Shown here: in pieces, positions 35,275 to 42,131 of the stretch
Layout of the letters: every line of letters starts with the position of its first letter
Position numbering within the stretch: the stretch's first letter is position 1
Assembly: GCF_040187885.1 (NCBI RefSeq)
Contig: NZ_JBDPLH010000012.1
Coordinates: 1 to 64,000 of the forward strand
Reading direction: 5' to 3'
Length of the DNA stretch: 64,000 nucleotides
DNA from: Roseateles_E cavernae
GTDB taxonomy: Bacteria; Pseudomonadota; Gammaproteobacteria; Burkholderiales; Burkholderiaceae_C
Program-made: the position numbers and the translations under genes
The notes under the pieces: generated by a model
Seen by the model: the letters and a program-made list of their open reading frames with translations, nothing else
Told to the model about the DNA's origin: nothing
The model's database searches: none

Positions 35275-35706
35275 ATGGGAATGAATGTAGGCAGCTCGTC
35301 CGGTGGTGACGAACCCGAGGTGATGCTGGACGTCAACACCACGCCGCTGATCGATGTGATGCTGGTGCTGCTGGTGATGCTGATCATCACCATCCCGATC
35401 CAGCTGCACTCGGTGAACCTGGACATGCCGGCGGGCAACCCGCCGCCGCCGACCAAGGAGCCGGTGGTGCACGAGGTCTTCATCGACTTCGACGGCACGG
35501 TCAGCTGGGATGGCGTGGCGCTGGCCAATCATGCGGCCGTCGAGGCCAAGCTGGCCGAGATCGCAGCGGAGCCGGACCAGTCCGAGATCCACATCAAGCC
35601 CAACAAGCTGGTCGAGTACGGCAATGTGGCGGCGGTGATGGCGGCGGCTCAGCGGCTCGGCGTCAAGAAGATGGGCATGGTCGGCAACGAGCAGTTCATC
35701 GACTGA
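35275..35706 (+). CDS. exbD: ExbD biopolymer transport protein, second copy
   Basis: A 143-residue paralogue of the preceding gene. It has the N-terminus MGMNVGSSSGGDEP, membrane helix PLIDVMLVLLVMLIITIPI with the conserved Asp, and a periplasmic domain with its own sequence (MPAGNPPPPTKEPVVHEVFIDFD). It begins 16 bases after the first exbD and ends 18 bases before a very strong terminator. In Xanthomonas the second ExbD is dispensable for iron uptake but needed for other functions, so a specialised role is plausible here. Confidence 0.92.
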   Translation: MGMNVGSSSGGDEPEVMLDVNTTPLIDVMLVLLVMLIITIPIQLHSVNLDMPAGNPPPPTKEPVVHEVFIDFDGTVSWDGVALANHAAVEAKLAEIAAEPDQSEIHIKPNKLVEYGNVAAVMAAAQRLGVKKMGMVGNEQFID

Positions 35707-35724
35707 TGCAGGCATGATCGAACG

Positions 35725-35757
35725 AACGCGCTGCCCGCAAGGGCGGCGCGTTTTTTT
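35725..35757 (+). terminator. Strong terminator between exbD2 and the TPR gene
   Basis: AACGCGCTGCCC (35725-35736) pairs with GGGCGGCGCGTT (35741-35752, one G-U) around a GCAA tetraloop, followed by seven T bases. It ends only about 15 bases before the next start codon, and no promoter fits in between. The downstream gene must depend on read-through or on processing of a longer transcript. Confidence 0.88.
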
Positions 35758-35771
35758 CTTAGGAGAATGCA

Positions 35772-37022
35772 ATGATGAAGTTCAAGACCCTCGCCAGCGT
35801 CGCTGTCGGCACGGCGGCCTTTGTGTTCGGCAGCGCTCCGCAGGGCGAGCTGGGTTTCGCCAGCGCCGCAGCCCAGGCGGAGTCGGTGCGCCCCGAGGTG
35901 GGCAAGCACCTGAAGGATGCGGCTGCGCTGATCAAGAGCGGCAAGCACAAGGAAGCGCTGGCCAAGCTGCGCGACGCCGAAGGCGTGTCCGGCCGCACCG
36001 CCGCCGAGAACAATGCGATCGAGGGCACGCGCTTCTCGGCCGCGATGGGTGCCAACGATCCCGACTCGATGGCCCGCGCCTTCGAAGTGCTGAAGCCCCG
36101 CCTGGCCGCTGCGCAGCAGCTGCAGTATATGGAGGCCGTGGCCGGCACCTATCTGCGCGCCAACAATGCGCCGAAGGCGCTGGAGTGGGCCAACAAGTAC
36201 TTCGCAGCCGGCGGTGCTAGCGGCACGATGAAGACGGTGCAGCAGCAGGCGCAGTTCAAGTCGGGCGATATGACGGCCGTGCTGAAGGACACGCTGGCCG
36301 AAGTGCAGGCCGACGAGCGCGCCGGCAAGGCGCCGTCGCAGGACAAGCTCAATCTGCTGCTCTACGCGGCGCAGAAGAAGAACGACGCCACCACCGAGTC
36401 CCTGGCCACCGAGAAGCTGCTGAACTACTACCCGCGCAAGGAGCTGTGGGCCCAGATCCTCGGCGGCCTGCCGCAGAAGCGGGGCTTCTCGCCGCGCTTC
36501 GGTCTGGACGTGTTCCGTCTGAAGCTGGCGACCGGCAATATGCGCGATGCCAACGACTATATGGAGATGGCCCAGCTGGCGGCCCAGGCCGGCTATCCGG
36601 AAGAGGGCAAGCAGGTCGTCGAAAAGGGTCTGGCCGCCAATGTGCTGGGTCAGGGCGCCGAAGGTGCGCGCCACAAGCGTCTGCTGGACCTGATGGTCAA
36701 GCGCATCGGCGAGGCCAAGGCTGCCCAGGCCAGCGCCGAGCAGGCCGCCGAAGCGGCCAAGGAAGGCGACGCCCTGGTCGCGCTGGGCCTGGCCCAGGTC
36801 TTCCGTGGCGAGGCCGCCCATGGCCTGAAGCTGGTCGAGGCCGGCATCGCCAAGGGCAATCTGAAGCGCCCCGACGATGCCAAGCTGTATCAGGGCCTGG
36901 CCCTGTTCACGGCCGGTGACATCGCCAAGGCCCAGACCGCCTGGCGCGGCGTCAAGGGCAATGACGGTGCGGCCGAACTGGCACGCCTGTGGACCATCCA
37001 TTCGCGCAGTGCCAAGAAGTAA
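35772..37022 (+). CDS. Exported TPR-like repeat protein of the TonB operon
   Basis: A 416-residue protein with a hydrophobic N-terminus that may be a signal peptide (TLASVAVGTAAFVFGSA). Helical repeats resembling TPRs follow (KHLKDAAALIKSGKHKEALAKL; AAGTYLRANNAPKALEWANKYF-like text; TGDPDDA-like loops). It is Ala/Lys-rich and predicted periplasmic. AGGAG precedes the first of two ATG codons. Its place after tonB-exbB-exbD-exbD suggests a scaffold for TonB-linked transport, but I know of no demonstrated function. The upstream terminator implies lower expression than the exb genes. Confidence 0.75.
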   Translation: MMKFKTLASVAVGTAAFVFGSAPQGELGFASAAAQAESVRPEVGKHLKDAAALIKSGKHKEALAKLRDAEGVSGRTAAENNAIEGTRFSAAMGANDPDSMARAFEVLKPRLAAAQQLQYMEAVAGTYLRANNAPKALEWANKYFAAGGASGTMKTVQQQAQFKSGDMTAVLKDTLAEVQADERAGKAPSQDKLNLLLYAAQKKNDATTESLATEKLLNYYPRKELWAQILGGLPQKRGFSPRFGLDVFRLKLATGNMRDANDYMEMAQLAAQAGYPEEGKQVVEKGLAANVLGQGAEGARHKRLLDLMVKRIGEAKAAQASAEQAAEAAKEGDALVALGLAQVFRGEAAHGLKLVEAGIAKGNLKRPDDAKLYQGLALFTAGDIAKAQTAWRGVKGNDGAAELARLWTIHSRSAKK

Positions 37023-37056
37023 GGCCTGCACGGCTGCATGAACCAGCCTGCATGAC

Positions 37057-37086
37057 AAACGGCCTCTTCGGAGGCCGTTTCCTTTT
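37057..37086. terminator. Terminator after the TPR gene
   Basis: AAACGGCCTC (37057-37066) and GAGGCCGTTT (37071-37080) form a perfect 10-bp stem with a TTCG tetraloop, followed by CCTTTT. It lies between convergent genes and may act both ways. Confidence 0.85.
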
Positions 37087-37101
37087 GGTCGAGCGCGCGG
37101 C

Positions 37102-37860
37102 TTACTTCGGCGCCAGCCGGATCGCGCCGTCCAGGCGTATCACCTCGCCGTTGAGCATCTCATTGGTGACGATCTGGTGCACCAGCTTGGCATAGTCCTC
37201 AGGCGTGCCCAGGCGGGACGGGAAGGGCACGCCGGCGGCCAGTGCGTCCTGCACCTCCTGCGGCATGCCGAACAGCATCGGCGTACCGAAGATGCCCGGG
37301 GCGATGGTCATATTGCGGATGCCGTTGCGCGCCAGATCGCGGGCGATCGGCAGGGTCATGCCGACCACGCCGCCCTTGGAGGCCGCATAGGCCGCCTGGC
37401 CGATCTGGCCGTCATAGGCAGCGACCGACGCGGTCGAGATCAGCACGCCGCGCTCGCCGGTGCTCTCGGGCTCGTTCTTGCTCATGGCCTCGGCGGCCAG
37501 GCGGATCATATTGAAGCTGCCGATCAGATTGACGGTCACGACCTTGCTGAACAAGGCCAGCGCATGGGCGCCTTCCTTGCCCACCGTCTTGGCGGCCGGT
37601 GCGATGCCGGCGCAGTTGACCAGGCCCATCAGCTTGCCCATCGCGACCGCCTTGACGACGACGGCCTGGCCATCGGCCTCCTGGCTGACATCGGCCTTGA
37701 CGAAGGCGCCGTGCAGCTCCTTGGCCAGGGCTTCGCCGCGCTCGACCTGCAGATCGGCGATCACGACCATCGCGCCTTCGCGCGCCAGCATGCGGGCCGT
37801 GCCTTCGCCCAGGCCCGACGCGCCGCCGGTCACGATGAATACCTTGCCTGCGATGTCCAT
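37102..37860 (-). CDS. Short-chain dehydrogenase, 3-hydroxyacyl-CoA dehydrogenase (HSD17B10-like)
   Basis: A 252-residue SDR. The NAD-binding motif TGGASGLGEG is at about residues 11-20, NCAGIA near 85, the catalytic Ser in ISTASVAAYDG near 145 and YAASKGG near 160. The long text resembles type II 3-hydroxyacyl-CoA dehydrogenases, which act on 2-methyl-3-hydroxybutyryl-CoA (isoleucine breakdown) and fatty acyl-CoA intermediates. AGGAG precedes the ATG. A 16-base palindrome upstream suggests control by a regulator of branched-chain or fatty-acid catabolism. Confidence 0.85.
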   Translation of the reverse strand: MDIAGKVFIVTGGASGLGEGTARMLAREGAMVVIADLQVERGEALAKELHGAFVKADVSQEADGQAVVVKAVAMGKLMGLVNCAGIAPAAKTVGKEGAHALALFSKVVTVNLIGSFNMIRLAAEAMSKNEPESTGERGVLISTASVAAYDGQIGQAAYAASKGGVVGMTLPIARDLARNGIRNMTIAPGIFGTPMLFGMPQEVQDALAAGVPFPSRLGTPEDYAKLVHQIVTNEMLNGEVIRLDGAIRLAPK

Positions 37861-37882
37861 AAAGTCTCCTGTTTGGATTACG

Positions 37883-37898
37883 TTGACGTAAACGTCAA
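37883..37898. promoter_or_regulatory. Palindromic operator upstream of the SDR gene
   Basis: TTGACGT-AA-ACGTCAA is a perfect 7-bp inverted repeat with a 2-base centre, 23 bases before the start codon. It resembles the operators I associate with LiuR (MerR family) regulators of branched-chain amino acid degradation. The regulator assignment is from memory of the motif and not proved. Confidence 0.6.
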
Positions 37899-37905
37899 TT
37901 GTCGA

Positions 37906-37934
37906 TCAAGAAAAAGCCGCTGAACAGCGGCTTT
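37906..37934 (-). terminator. Terminator of adk
   Basis: AAAGCCGCTG (37913-37922) and CAGCGGCTTT (37925-37934) form a perfect 10-bp stem. Read leftward it is followed by a T-rich run. Confidence 0.85.
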
Positions 37935-37954
37935 GTCGGATCTGGTTTGCAGCT

Positions 37955-38608
37955 TCAGCCGAGCGCGGCCAGCGCGCGTGCGGTGATCTCGTCGACCGAG
38001 CCCAGGCCTTCGATGCGGCGGTACTGCGGCGCGTTGGCGTCGCCCGAGGCTGCCCACTGCGAGTAGTAGTCGACCAGCGGGCGGGTCTGCGCCTGGTAGA
38101 CGTCCAGTCGCTTCTTGACGGTTTCTTCCTTGTCGTCCTCGCGCAGGATCAGGTCCTCGCCGGTGGCGTCATCCTTGCCTTCGACCTTGGGCGGGTTGAA
38201 CTTGACGTGATAGGTGCGGCCCGAGGCCACATGGACGCGGCGGCCGCTCATGCGCTCGATGATGGCGCTGTGCGGCACATCGATCTCCAGCACGAAGTCG
38301 AGCTTGACGCCGGCGGCCTTCATGGCATCGGCCTGCGGGATGGTGCGCGGGAAGCCGTCGAACAGAAAGCCCTTGGCGCAGTCGGCTTGCGCAATGCGCT
38401 CCTTGACCAGGCCGATGATGATGTCGTCGCCGACCAGGGCGCCCGCATCCATCACCTTCTTGGCGGCAAGCCCCATTTCGGTGCCGGCCTTGACCGCGGC
38501 ACGCAGCATATCGCCGGTGGAAATCTGCGGGATGCCGAACTTTTGGCAGATGAAAGCGGCTTGGGTGCCTTTGCCAGCGCCGGGGGCGCCAAGAAGAATC
38601 AGTCGCAC
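37955..38608 (-). CDS. adk: Adenylate kinase
   Basis: A 217-residue enzyme interconverting ATP + AMP and 2 ADP. The P-loop is GAPGAGKGTQ (residues 7-16), the AMP site STGDMLRAAV is near 30, FDGFPRTIPQA is near 85, and a LID domain is near 120-160. The start is GTG at 38608, with GAGGAG upstream (VRLILLGAPG). Longer frames to 38668 are rejected. It follows kdsB on the same strand after a 132-base gap containing a GC-rich hairpin, so it may be transcribed alone or with the lipid A genes. Confidence 0.95.
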   Translation of the reverse strand: MRLILLGAPGAGKGTQAAFICQKFGIPQISTGDMLRAAVKAGTEMGLAAKKVMDAGALVGDDIIIGLVKERIAQADCAKGFLFDGFPRTIPQADAMKAAGVKLDFVLEIDVPHSAIIERMSGRRVHVASGRTYHVKFNPPKVEGKDDATGEDLILREDDKEETVKKRLDVYQAQTRPLVDYYSQWAASGDANAPQYRRIEGLGSVDEITARALAALG

Positions 38609-38689
38609 GGGGTCTCCTCGATTTTCAATGGAAAGGGCGGCCTGCCGTGAAGGAAGTCGCCCTTGCAAACTGCGGGCGAGGATAGCATG

Positions 38690-38707
38690 GCGGGGCCTAC
38701 GCCCCGC
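38690..38707. other. GC-rich hairpin between kdsB and adk
   Basis: GCGGGGC (38690-38696) and GCCCCGC (38701-38707) around CTAC, without a T-tract. Possibly a weak terminator after kdsB. Confidence 0.4.
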
Positions 38708-38740
38708 TGACGCGGGACGCGCTTGTCACGCCCTTGTAAC

Positions 38741-39505
38741 TCAGGCGCCGGCTGTGACCAGGGCGCGCACCCGCGCCAGATCCTCGGGCGTATCGACACC
38801 CGGCCCCGGGCGCTCGGCGCTGATGTGCACCGCGATGCGCTCGCCATGCCAGAGCACGCGCAGCTGCTCCAGCGACTCGATCTGCTCCAGCGGGCTGGCC
38901 GCCAGGCCCGGGAAGCGGCGCAGAAAGCCGGCCTGGTAGGCGTACAGGCCGACATGGCGCAGCGCCGAGCCGGGTCGGGGGCCCGAGCCGTCGCGCCAGC
39001 AGGGGATCGGCGCGCGCGAGAAATACAGCGCCGTGCCGCGTGCATCGGTCACCAGCTTGACCACATTCGGGTTGGCGAACTCGGCCCGGCCTTGGTCCGT
39101 GTCGTCCAGCGCATGGGCCACCGTGCTCATCACGCAGTCTGCGCGCTCGCGCAGCAGCGCGGCGCAGGCATTGATCATGGCCGGCGCGATCAGCGGCTCG
39201 TCGCCCTGCACATTGACGACCAGATCGCTGCCGTCCAGCCCCAGCTGCTCGCAGGCTTCGGCCAGCCGGTCGCTGCCCGAGGCATGGTCGGCCCGGGTCA
39301 GCAGCGCACGCACGCCATGGGCCTGGCAGGCCGCCAGCACCTCGGGCGCGTCGCTTGCGACCACCACCGCGCGGGCCTGCGACAGCGCTGCGCGCTGCGC
39401 GACCCGCACAATCATCGGCAGGCCGCCGATATCGGCCAGCGGCTTGTTGGGCAGGCGGGTCGAGGCCAGCCGGGCCGGCACGATGACGGTGAAGCCCTCG
39501 CTCAT
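38741..39505 (-). CDS. kdsB: 3-deoxy-manno-octulosonate cytidylyltransferase
   Basis: A 254-residue enzyme activating Kdo with CTP to CMP-Kdo for lipopolysaccharide core synthesis. The nucleotide-binding opening FTVIVPARLASTRLPNKPLADI, the segment NVQGDEPLI near residue 100 and HVGLYAYQAGFL near 190 are diagnostic. Its start overlaps the stop of the Trm112-like gene by four bases. This places it in the exbB-exbD-lpxK-trm112-kdsB operon, which supplies lipid A and Kdo. Confidence 0.95.
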   Translation of the reverse strand: MSEGFTVIVPARLASTRLPNKPLADIGGLPMIVRVAQRAALSQARAVVVASDAPEVLAACQAHGVRALLTRADHASGSDRLAEACEQLGLDGSDLVVNVQGDEPLIAPAMINACAALLRERADCVMSTVAHALDDTDQGRAEFANPNVVKLVTDARGTALYFSRAPIPCWRDGSGPRPGSALRHVGLYAYQAGFLRRFPGLAASPLEQIESLEQLRVLWHGERIAVHISAERPGPGVDTPEDLARVRALVTAGA

Positions 39506-39684
39506 TGCGGTGCGTCCAGCACCCGGGCCTCGCTCTCCAGCATCACCGGGATGCCGTCGCGCACCGGGAAGGCCAGGCGGTCGGCATGGCAGATCAGCTC
39601 GCGGCTGCCGTCACCGCTGCGCTGATGCTCCAGAGGCCCTTTGCAAATCGGGCAGACCAGCATTTCCAGCAATCGGATGTCCAT
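39502..39684 (-). CDS. Trm112/YcaR-family small zinc-ribbon-like protein
   Basis: A 60-residue protein of the UPF0434/Trm112 family. It has a CPIC motif (residues 11-14) and ICHADRLAFPVRDGIPVML in the second half. One of the four metal-binding cysteines of the classical ribbon is replaced, as is common in bacterial members. It is always found between lpxK and kdsB in proteobacteria. The role is not established, and eukaryotic Trm112 activates methyltransferases. It overlaps kdsB in an ATGA junction. Confidence 0.9.
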   Translation of the reverse strand: MDIRLLEMLVCPICKGPLEHQRSGDGSRELICHADRLAFPVRDGIPVMLESEARVLDAPQ

Positions 39685-39692
39685 AGCTATCG

Positions 39693-40706
39693 TTATCTCG
39701 GCAGCGCCTGCAAGGCTTGCTGCAGCGCGCGCTCAAAGGAGTCGTCGGGCCTGAAGTCTAGCGCCACCACCCAGACCCGGGTGCGGCCCAGCTGCTCGGG
39801 CCGCAGCTTGACCGCGTCCTTCTCGGTCAGCAAGACCTCGGCGGTGTCGGCCGGCCAGGGCAGCGTGCTGAAGTCATGGTGGTCGGGCAGGGGCAGGGGC
39901 AGCACATCCAGCCCCTGGGCGCGCAGCATCGTGAAGAAGCGCTCCGGCTGCGCCAGGCCGGCGGCCGCCAGCACCGGGCGGCCGCGCAGGCCTTGCCAGG
40001 CCAGCGGATCGGCCGCCGCACCCTGCCACCAGGCCGCCAGCTCCACGGCGCCGGCCAGCTGGCGCCGCGCCAGATGGCCGGGCAGCGCGGTGCTGGGCGC
40101 GCCGGCGTTATACAGCACCAGGCTGGGCTCGGCACTCATGGTCCGGCGCTGGCGCAGCGGCCCGGCCGGCAGCAGCCGGCCATTGCCCAGGCCGCGCTCG
40201 TCGAACACCAGCACGCTCAAGCGCCTCGGCAGCCGCCAGTGCTGCAGCCCGTCGTCGCTGATCAGCAGGCGCAGCTCGGGCCGCGCGGCCAGCAGCGCGC
40301 GGGCTGCGGCCACCCGGTCGCGGCCCACGGCCACCGGCGCGCCGCTGCGCAGATGGATCAGCAGTGGCTCGTCGCCGACCTCGGCGGCCGTGCTGGCGCG
40401 GTCCACCAGCCGCAGCTCGTCGTTGTCGCGGCCATAGCCGCGCGAGATCACGCCGGCCGCCAGGCCCTGGGCCTGCAGCAGCCGCAGCAGGGCGAGCGTC
40501 GTGGGGGTCTTGCCGGCCCCGCCGACGATCCAGTTGCCGACCACGATGACCGGCACCGGCAGGGCCTCGGCACGCCGCAGGCCGAGCCGGTAGAGCAGGG
40601 CGCGGATCTCGATCAGCAGCCCGTAGATCCAGCCCAGCGGGCGCAAGGCCTGGGCCAACGGCCCACCTTCTTGCCAGGCCCGCTGCAGGCGCTCGGCGAG
40701 GCTCAT
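39693..40706 (-). CDS. lpxK: Tetraacyldisaccharide 4'-kinase
   Basis: A 337-residue membrane-associated kinase that phosphorylates the lipid A precursor at the 4' position. The P-loop is GNWIVGGAGKTPTT near residue 60, followed by ISRGYGR and a DDGLQHWRLPR segment typical of LpxK. I start at the ATG at 40706 (MSLAERLQRAW). It lies 4 bases after exbD and 8 bases before the Trm112-like gene. Confidence 0.94.
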   Translation of the reverse strand: MSLAERLQRAWQEGGPLAQALRPLGWIYGLLIEIRALLYRLGLRRAEALPVPVIVVGNWIVGGAGKTPTTLALLRLLQAQGLAAGVISRGYGRDNDELRLVDRASTAAEVGDEPLLIHLRSGAPVAVGRDRVAAARALLAARPELRLLISDDGLQHWRLPRRLSVLVFDERGLGNGRLLPAGPLRQRRTMSAEPSLVLYNAGAPSTALPGHLARRQLAGAVELAAWWQGAAADPLAWQGLRGRPVLAAAGLAQPERFFTMLRAQGLDVLPLPLPDHHDFSTLPWPADTAEVLLTEKDAVKLRPEQLGRTRVWVVALDFRPDDSFERALQQALQALPR

Positions 40707-40710
40707 CGGG

Positions 40711-41130
40711 CTACTTCGCGGCGTCGCCCTGGGCGGCAAAGGTCAGGCGGTTGAGCCCGGCGCGGCGGGCCGCGTCCATCACGTTGACGACGGCCTGGTG
40801 GGCCGCGTTGGCATCGGCCGAGATGATGATCATGGTCTCGGGCTGGCCGGCGCTGGCCTGTTGCAGCGCGGCGGCCAGCAGCTCGGGCGTGCGGCCCTCG
40901 ACGGCCTGGCGGTTCACCGCATAGCGGCCGTCGGCCGAAATGGCGACGATGATCTCGCGCGGCCGCTCCTGCAGCTTGTCGGCATTGGCCGTCGGCAGCG
41001 TGACCTGCAGCTCGGTGAAGCGGGAATAGGTGGTCGACAGCATCAGAAAGATCAGGATCACCAACAACACGTCGATGAAGGGGATCAGATTGATCTCGGG
41101 CTCGTCGGCCTTGCGCTGGCGGAACTTCAT
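40711..41130 (-). CDS. exbD: ExbD/TolR-family protein of the lipid A operon
   Basis: A 139-residue protein with a short cytoplasmic start (MKFRQRKADEPEINLIPFID), one membrane helix (VLLVILIFLMLSTTY) with the conserved Asp, and a periplasmic domain. The start overlaps the exbB stop by four bases. It is distinct from the two exbD genes at 34.8-35.7 kb. The exbB-exbD pair preceding lpxK is a conserved betaproteobacterial arrangement. It may energise an envelope process or another TonB. Confidence 0.92.
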   Translation of the reverse strand: MKFRQRKADEPEINLIPFIDVLLVILIFLMLSTTYSRFTELQVTLPTANADKLQERPREIIVAISADGRYAVNRQAVEGRTPELLAAALQQASAGQPETMIIISADANAAHQAVVNVMDAARRAGLNRLTFAAQGDAAK

Positions 41131-41780
41131 TTGCCGCTGCGCACCGCCGGCTGTGCCGGGGCGGCCTGGGTGAAGCGCGTCAGATGGTTCATGAAGCGCT
41201 CGCTGGCCTGCTCCAGCTCCAGCACATAGACCTCGACCAGGCCGCGGAAGTAGCGGTAGCACATCAGCGAGGGGATCGCGATGATCAGGCCGAAGGCGGT
41301 GTTGTAGAGCGCGATCGAGATGCCGTGGGCCAGCTGTGCGGGGTTGGCGCCGCTCGGGCTCTGGCTGCCGAAGATCTCTATCATGCCGACCACCGTGCCC
41401 AGCAGGCCCAGCAGAGGCGCGGCCGTCGCGATCGTGCCCAGCGTGTTCAGATAGCGTTCGAGCTTGTGGATGGCAGACCGGCCGGCCAGCTCGAAGGTCT
41501 GGCGCAGCCTGGCATCGGGAATGCGCGGATCGGCGATCACCGCACGCAGCCCGCTGGCCAGCAGCTGGCCCAGCACCGAGTTCTCGGCCAGCTTGTTGAC
41601 CACCTCGGCGCTGGGCAGGTGCTGGTTGGTGACGCTGAGCACCTCATCGAGCAGGGTCGGCGGCGCGATGCGCGCGCTGCGCAGGCTGGTCAGCCGCTCG
41701 ATGACCAGGGTCAGTGCCACGACGGAGCACAGGAGCAGGGGCCAGATCGGCCAGCCGGCGGCTTGTATGATCGAAAACAA
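41127..41780 (-). CDS. exbB: ExbB/TolQ-family protein of the lipid A operon
   Basis: A 217-residue proton-channel subunit with three membrane segments (GWPIWPLLLCSVVALTLVIE, then ATAAPLLGLLGTVVGMIEIF, then AFGLIIAIPSLMCYRYF). It lacks the signal peptide and Ala-rich preface of the exbB at 33959, so it is a different subfamily. It is the first gene of the leftward exbBD-lpxK-trm112-kdsB operon, whose promoter should lie in the 351-base gap before xseA. Confidence 0.92.
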   Translation of the reverse strand: MFSIIQAAGWPIWPLLLCSVVALTLVIERLTSLRSARIAPPTLLDEVLSVTNQHLPSAEVVNKLAENSVLGQLLASGLRAVIADPRIPDARLRQTFELAGRSAIHKLERYLNTLGTIATAAPLLGLLGTVVGMIEIFGSQSPSGANPAQLAHGISIALYNTAFGLIIAIPSLMCYRYFRGLVEVYVLELEQASERFMNHLTRFTQAAPAQPAVRSGK

Positions 41781-42131
41781 AGGCGCTCCCTCTTGAGAAG
41801 ACAGGGCCGACCGTCAACCGGCCCGCCGCGATGCGCGCGATTATGGCCCGAAGGCGGGCCCGCTTCGGCAGTCTCGGCGTCAGGTCTTGCCCGCACATCC
41901 AAACAGTCCACTTTCGCTGTGGATAACTTTGTGGGCAAGCTGGCCCGGTGGCCCGCCGAGGCCCGAAAAATCAAGGGCTTGGATAAATTGCTCAATTTTT
42001 AGGCATGAAAAAACACTTGAAAAACAAGCGTTTATGCGCGTGTGTCAAATCCGTGACGCGCCGGATAGGCCGCCAGGCCCCATTCGGCGCGGCTGTGGAG
42101 TTCTACCCCCGCGCCAGCCTTGGGTTTGCGC
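41781..42131. promoter_or_regulatory. Divergent intergenic region exbB-xseA with a consensus DnaA box
   Basis: This 351-base gap holds promoters for two divergent transcripts. TGTGGATAA at 41918-41926 is a perfect DnaA-box consensus (reverse of TTATCCACA), and TTGGATAA at 41980-41987 is a partial match. An A-rich tract follows at 42004-42024. A copy of the CAGGTCTTGCC repeat lies at 41881-41891. No ORF on either strand is supported. The DnaA box could regulate xseA or titrate DnaA. A replication origin is not indicated by the neighbours. Confidence 0.5.

Noticed and set aside
41881..42131. Replication origin suggested by the DnaA box and A-tract
   Set aside because: There is only one perfect box, and none of dnaA, dnaN, gyrB or rpmH is nearby.
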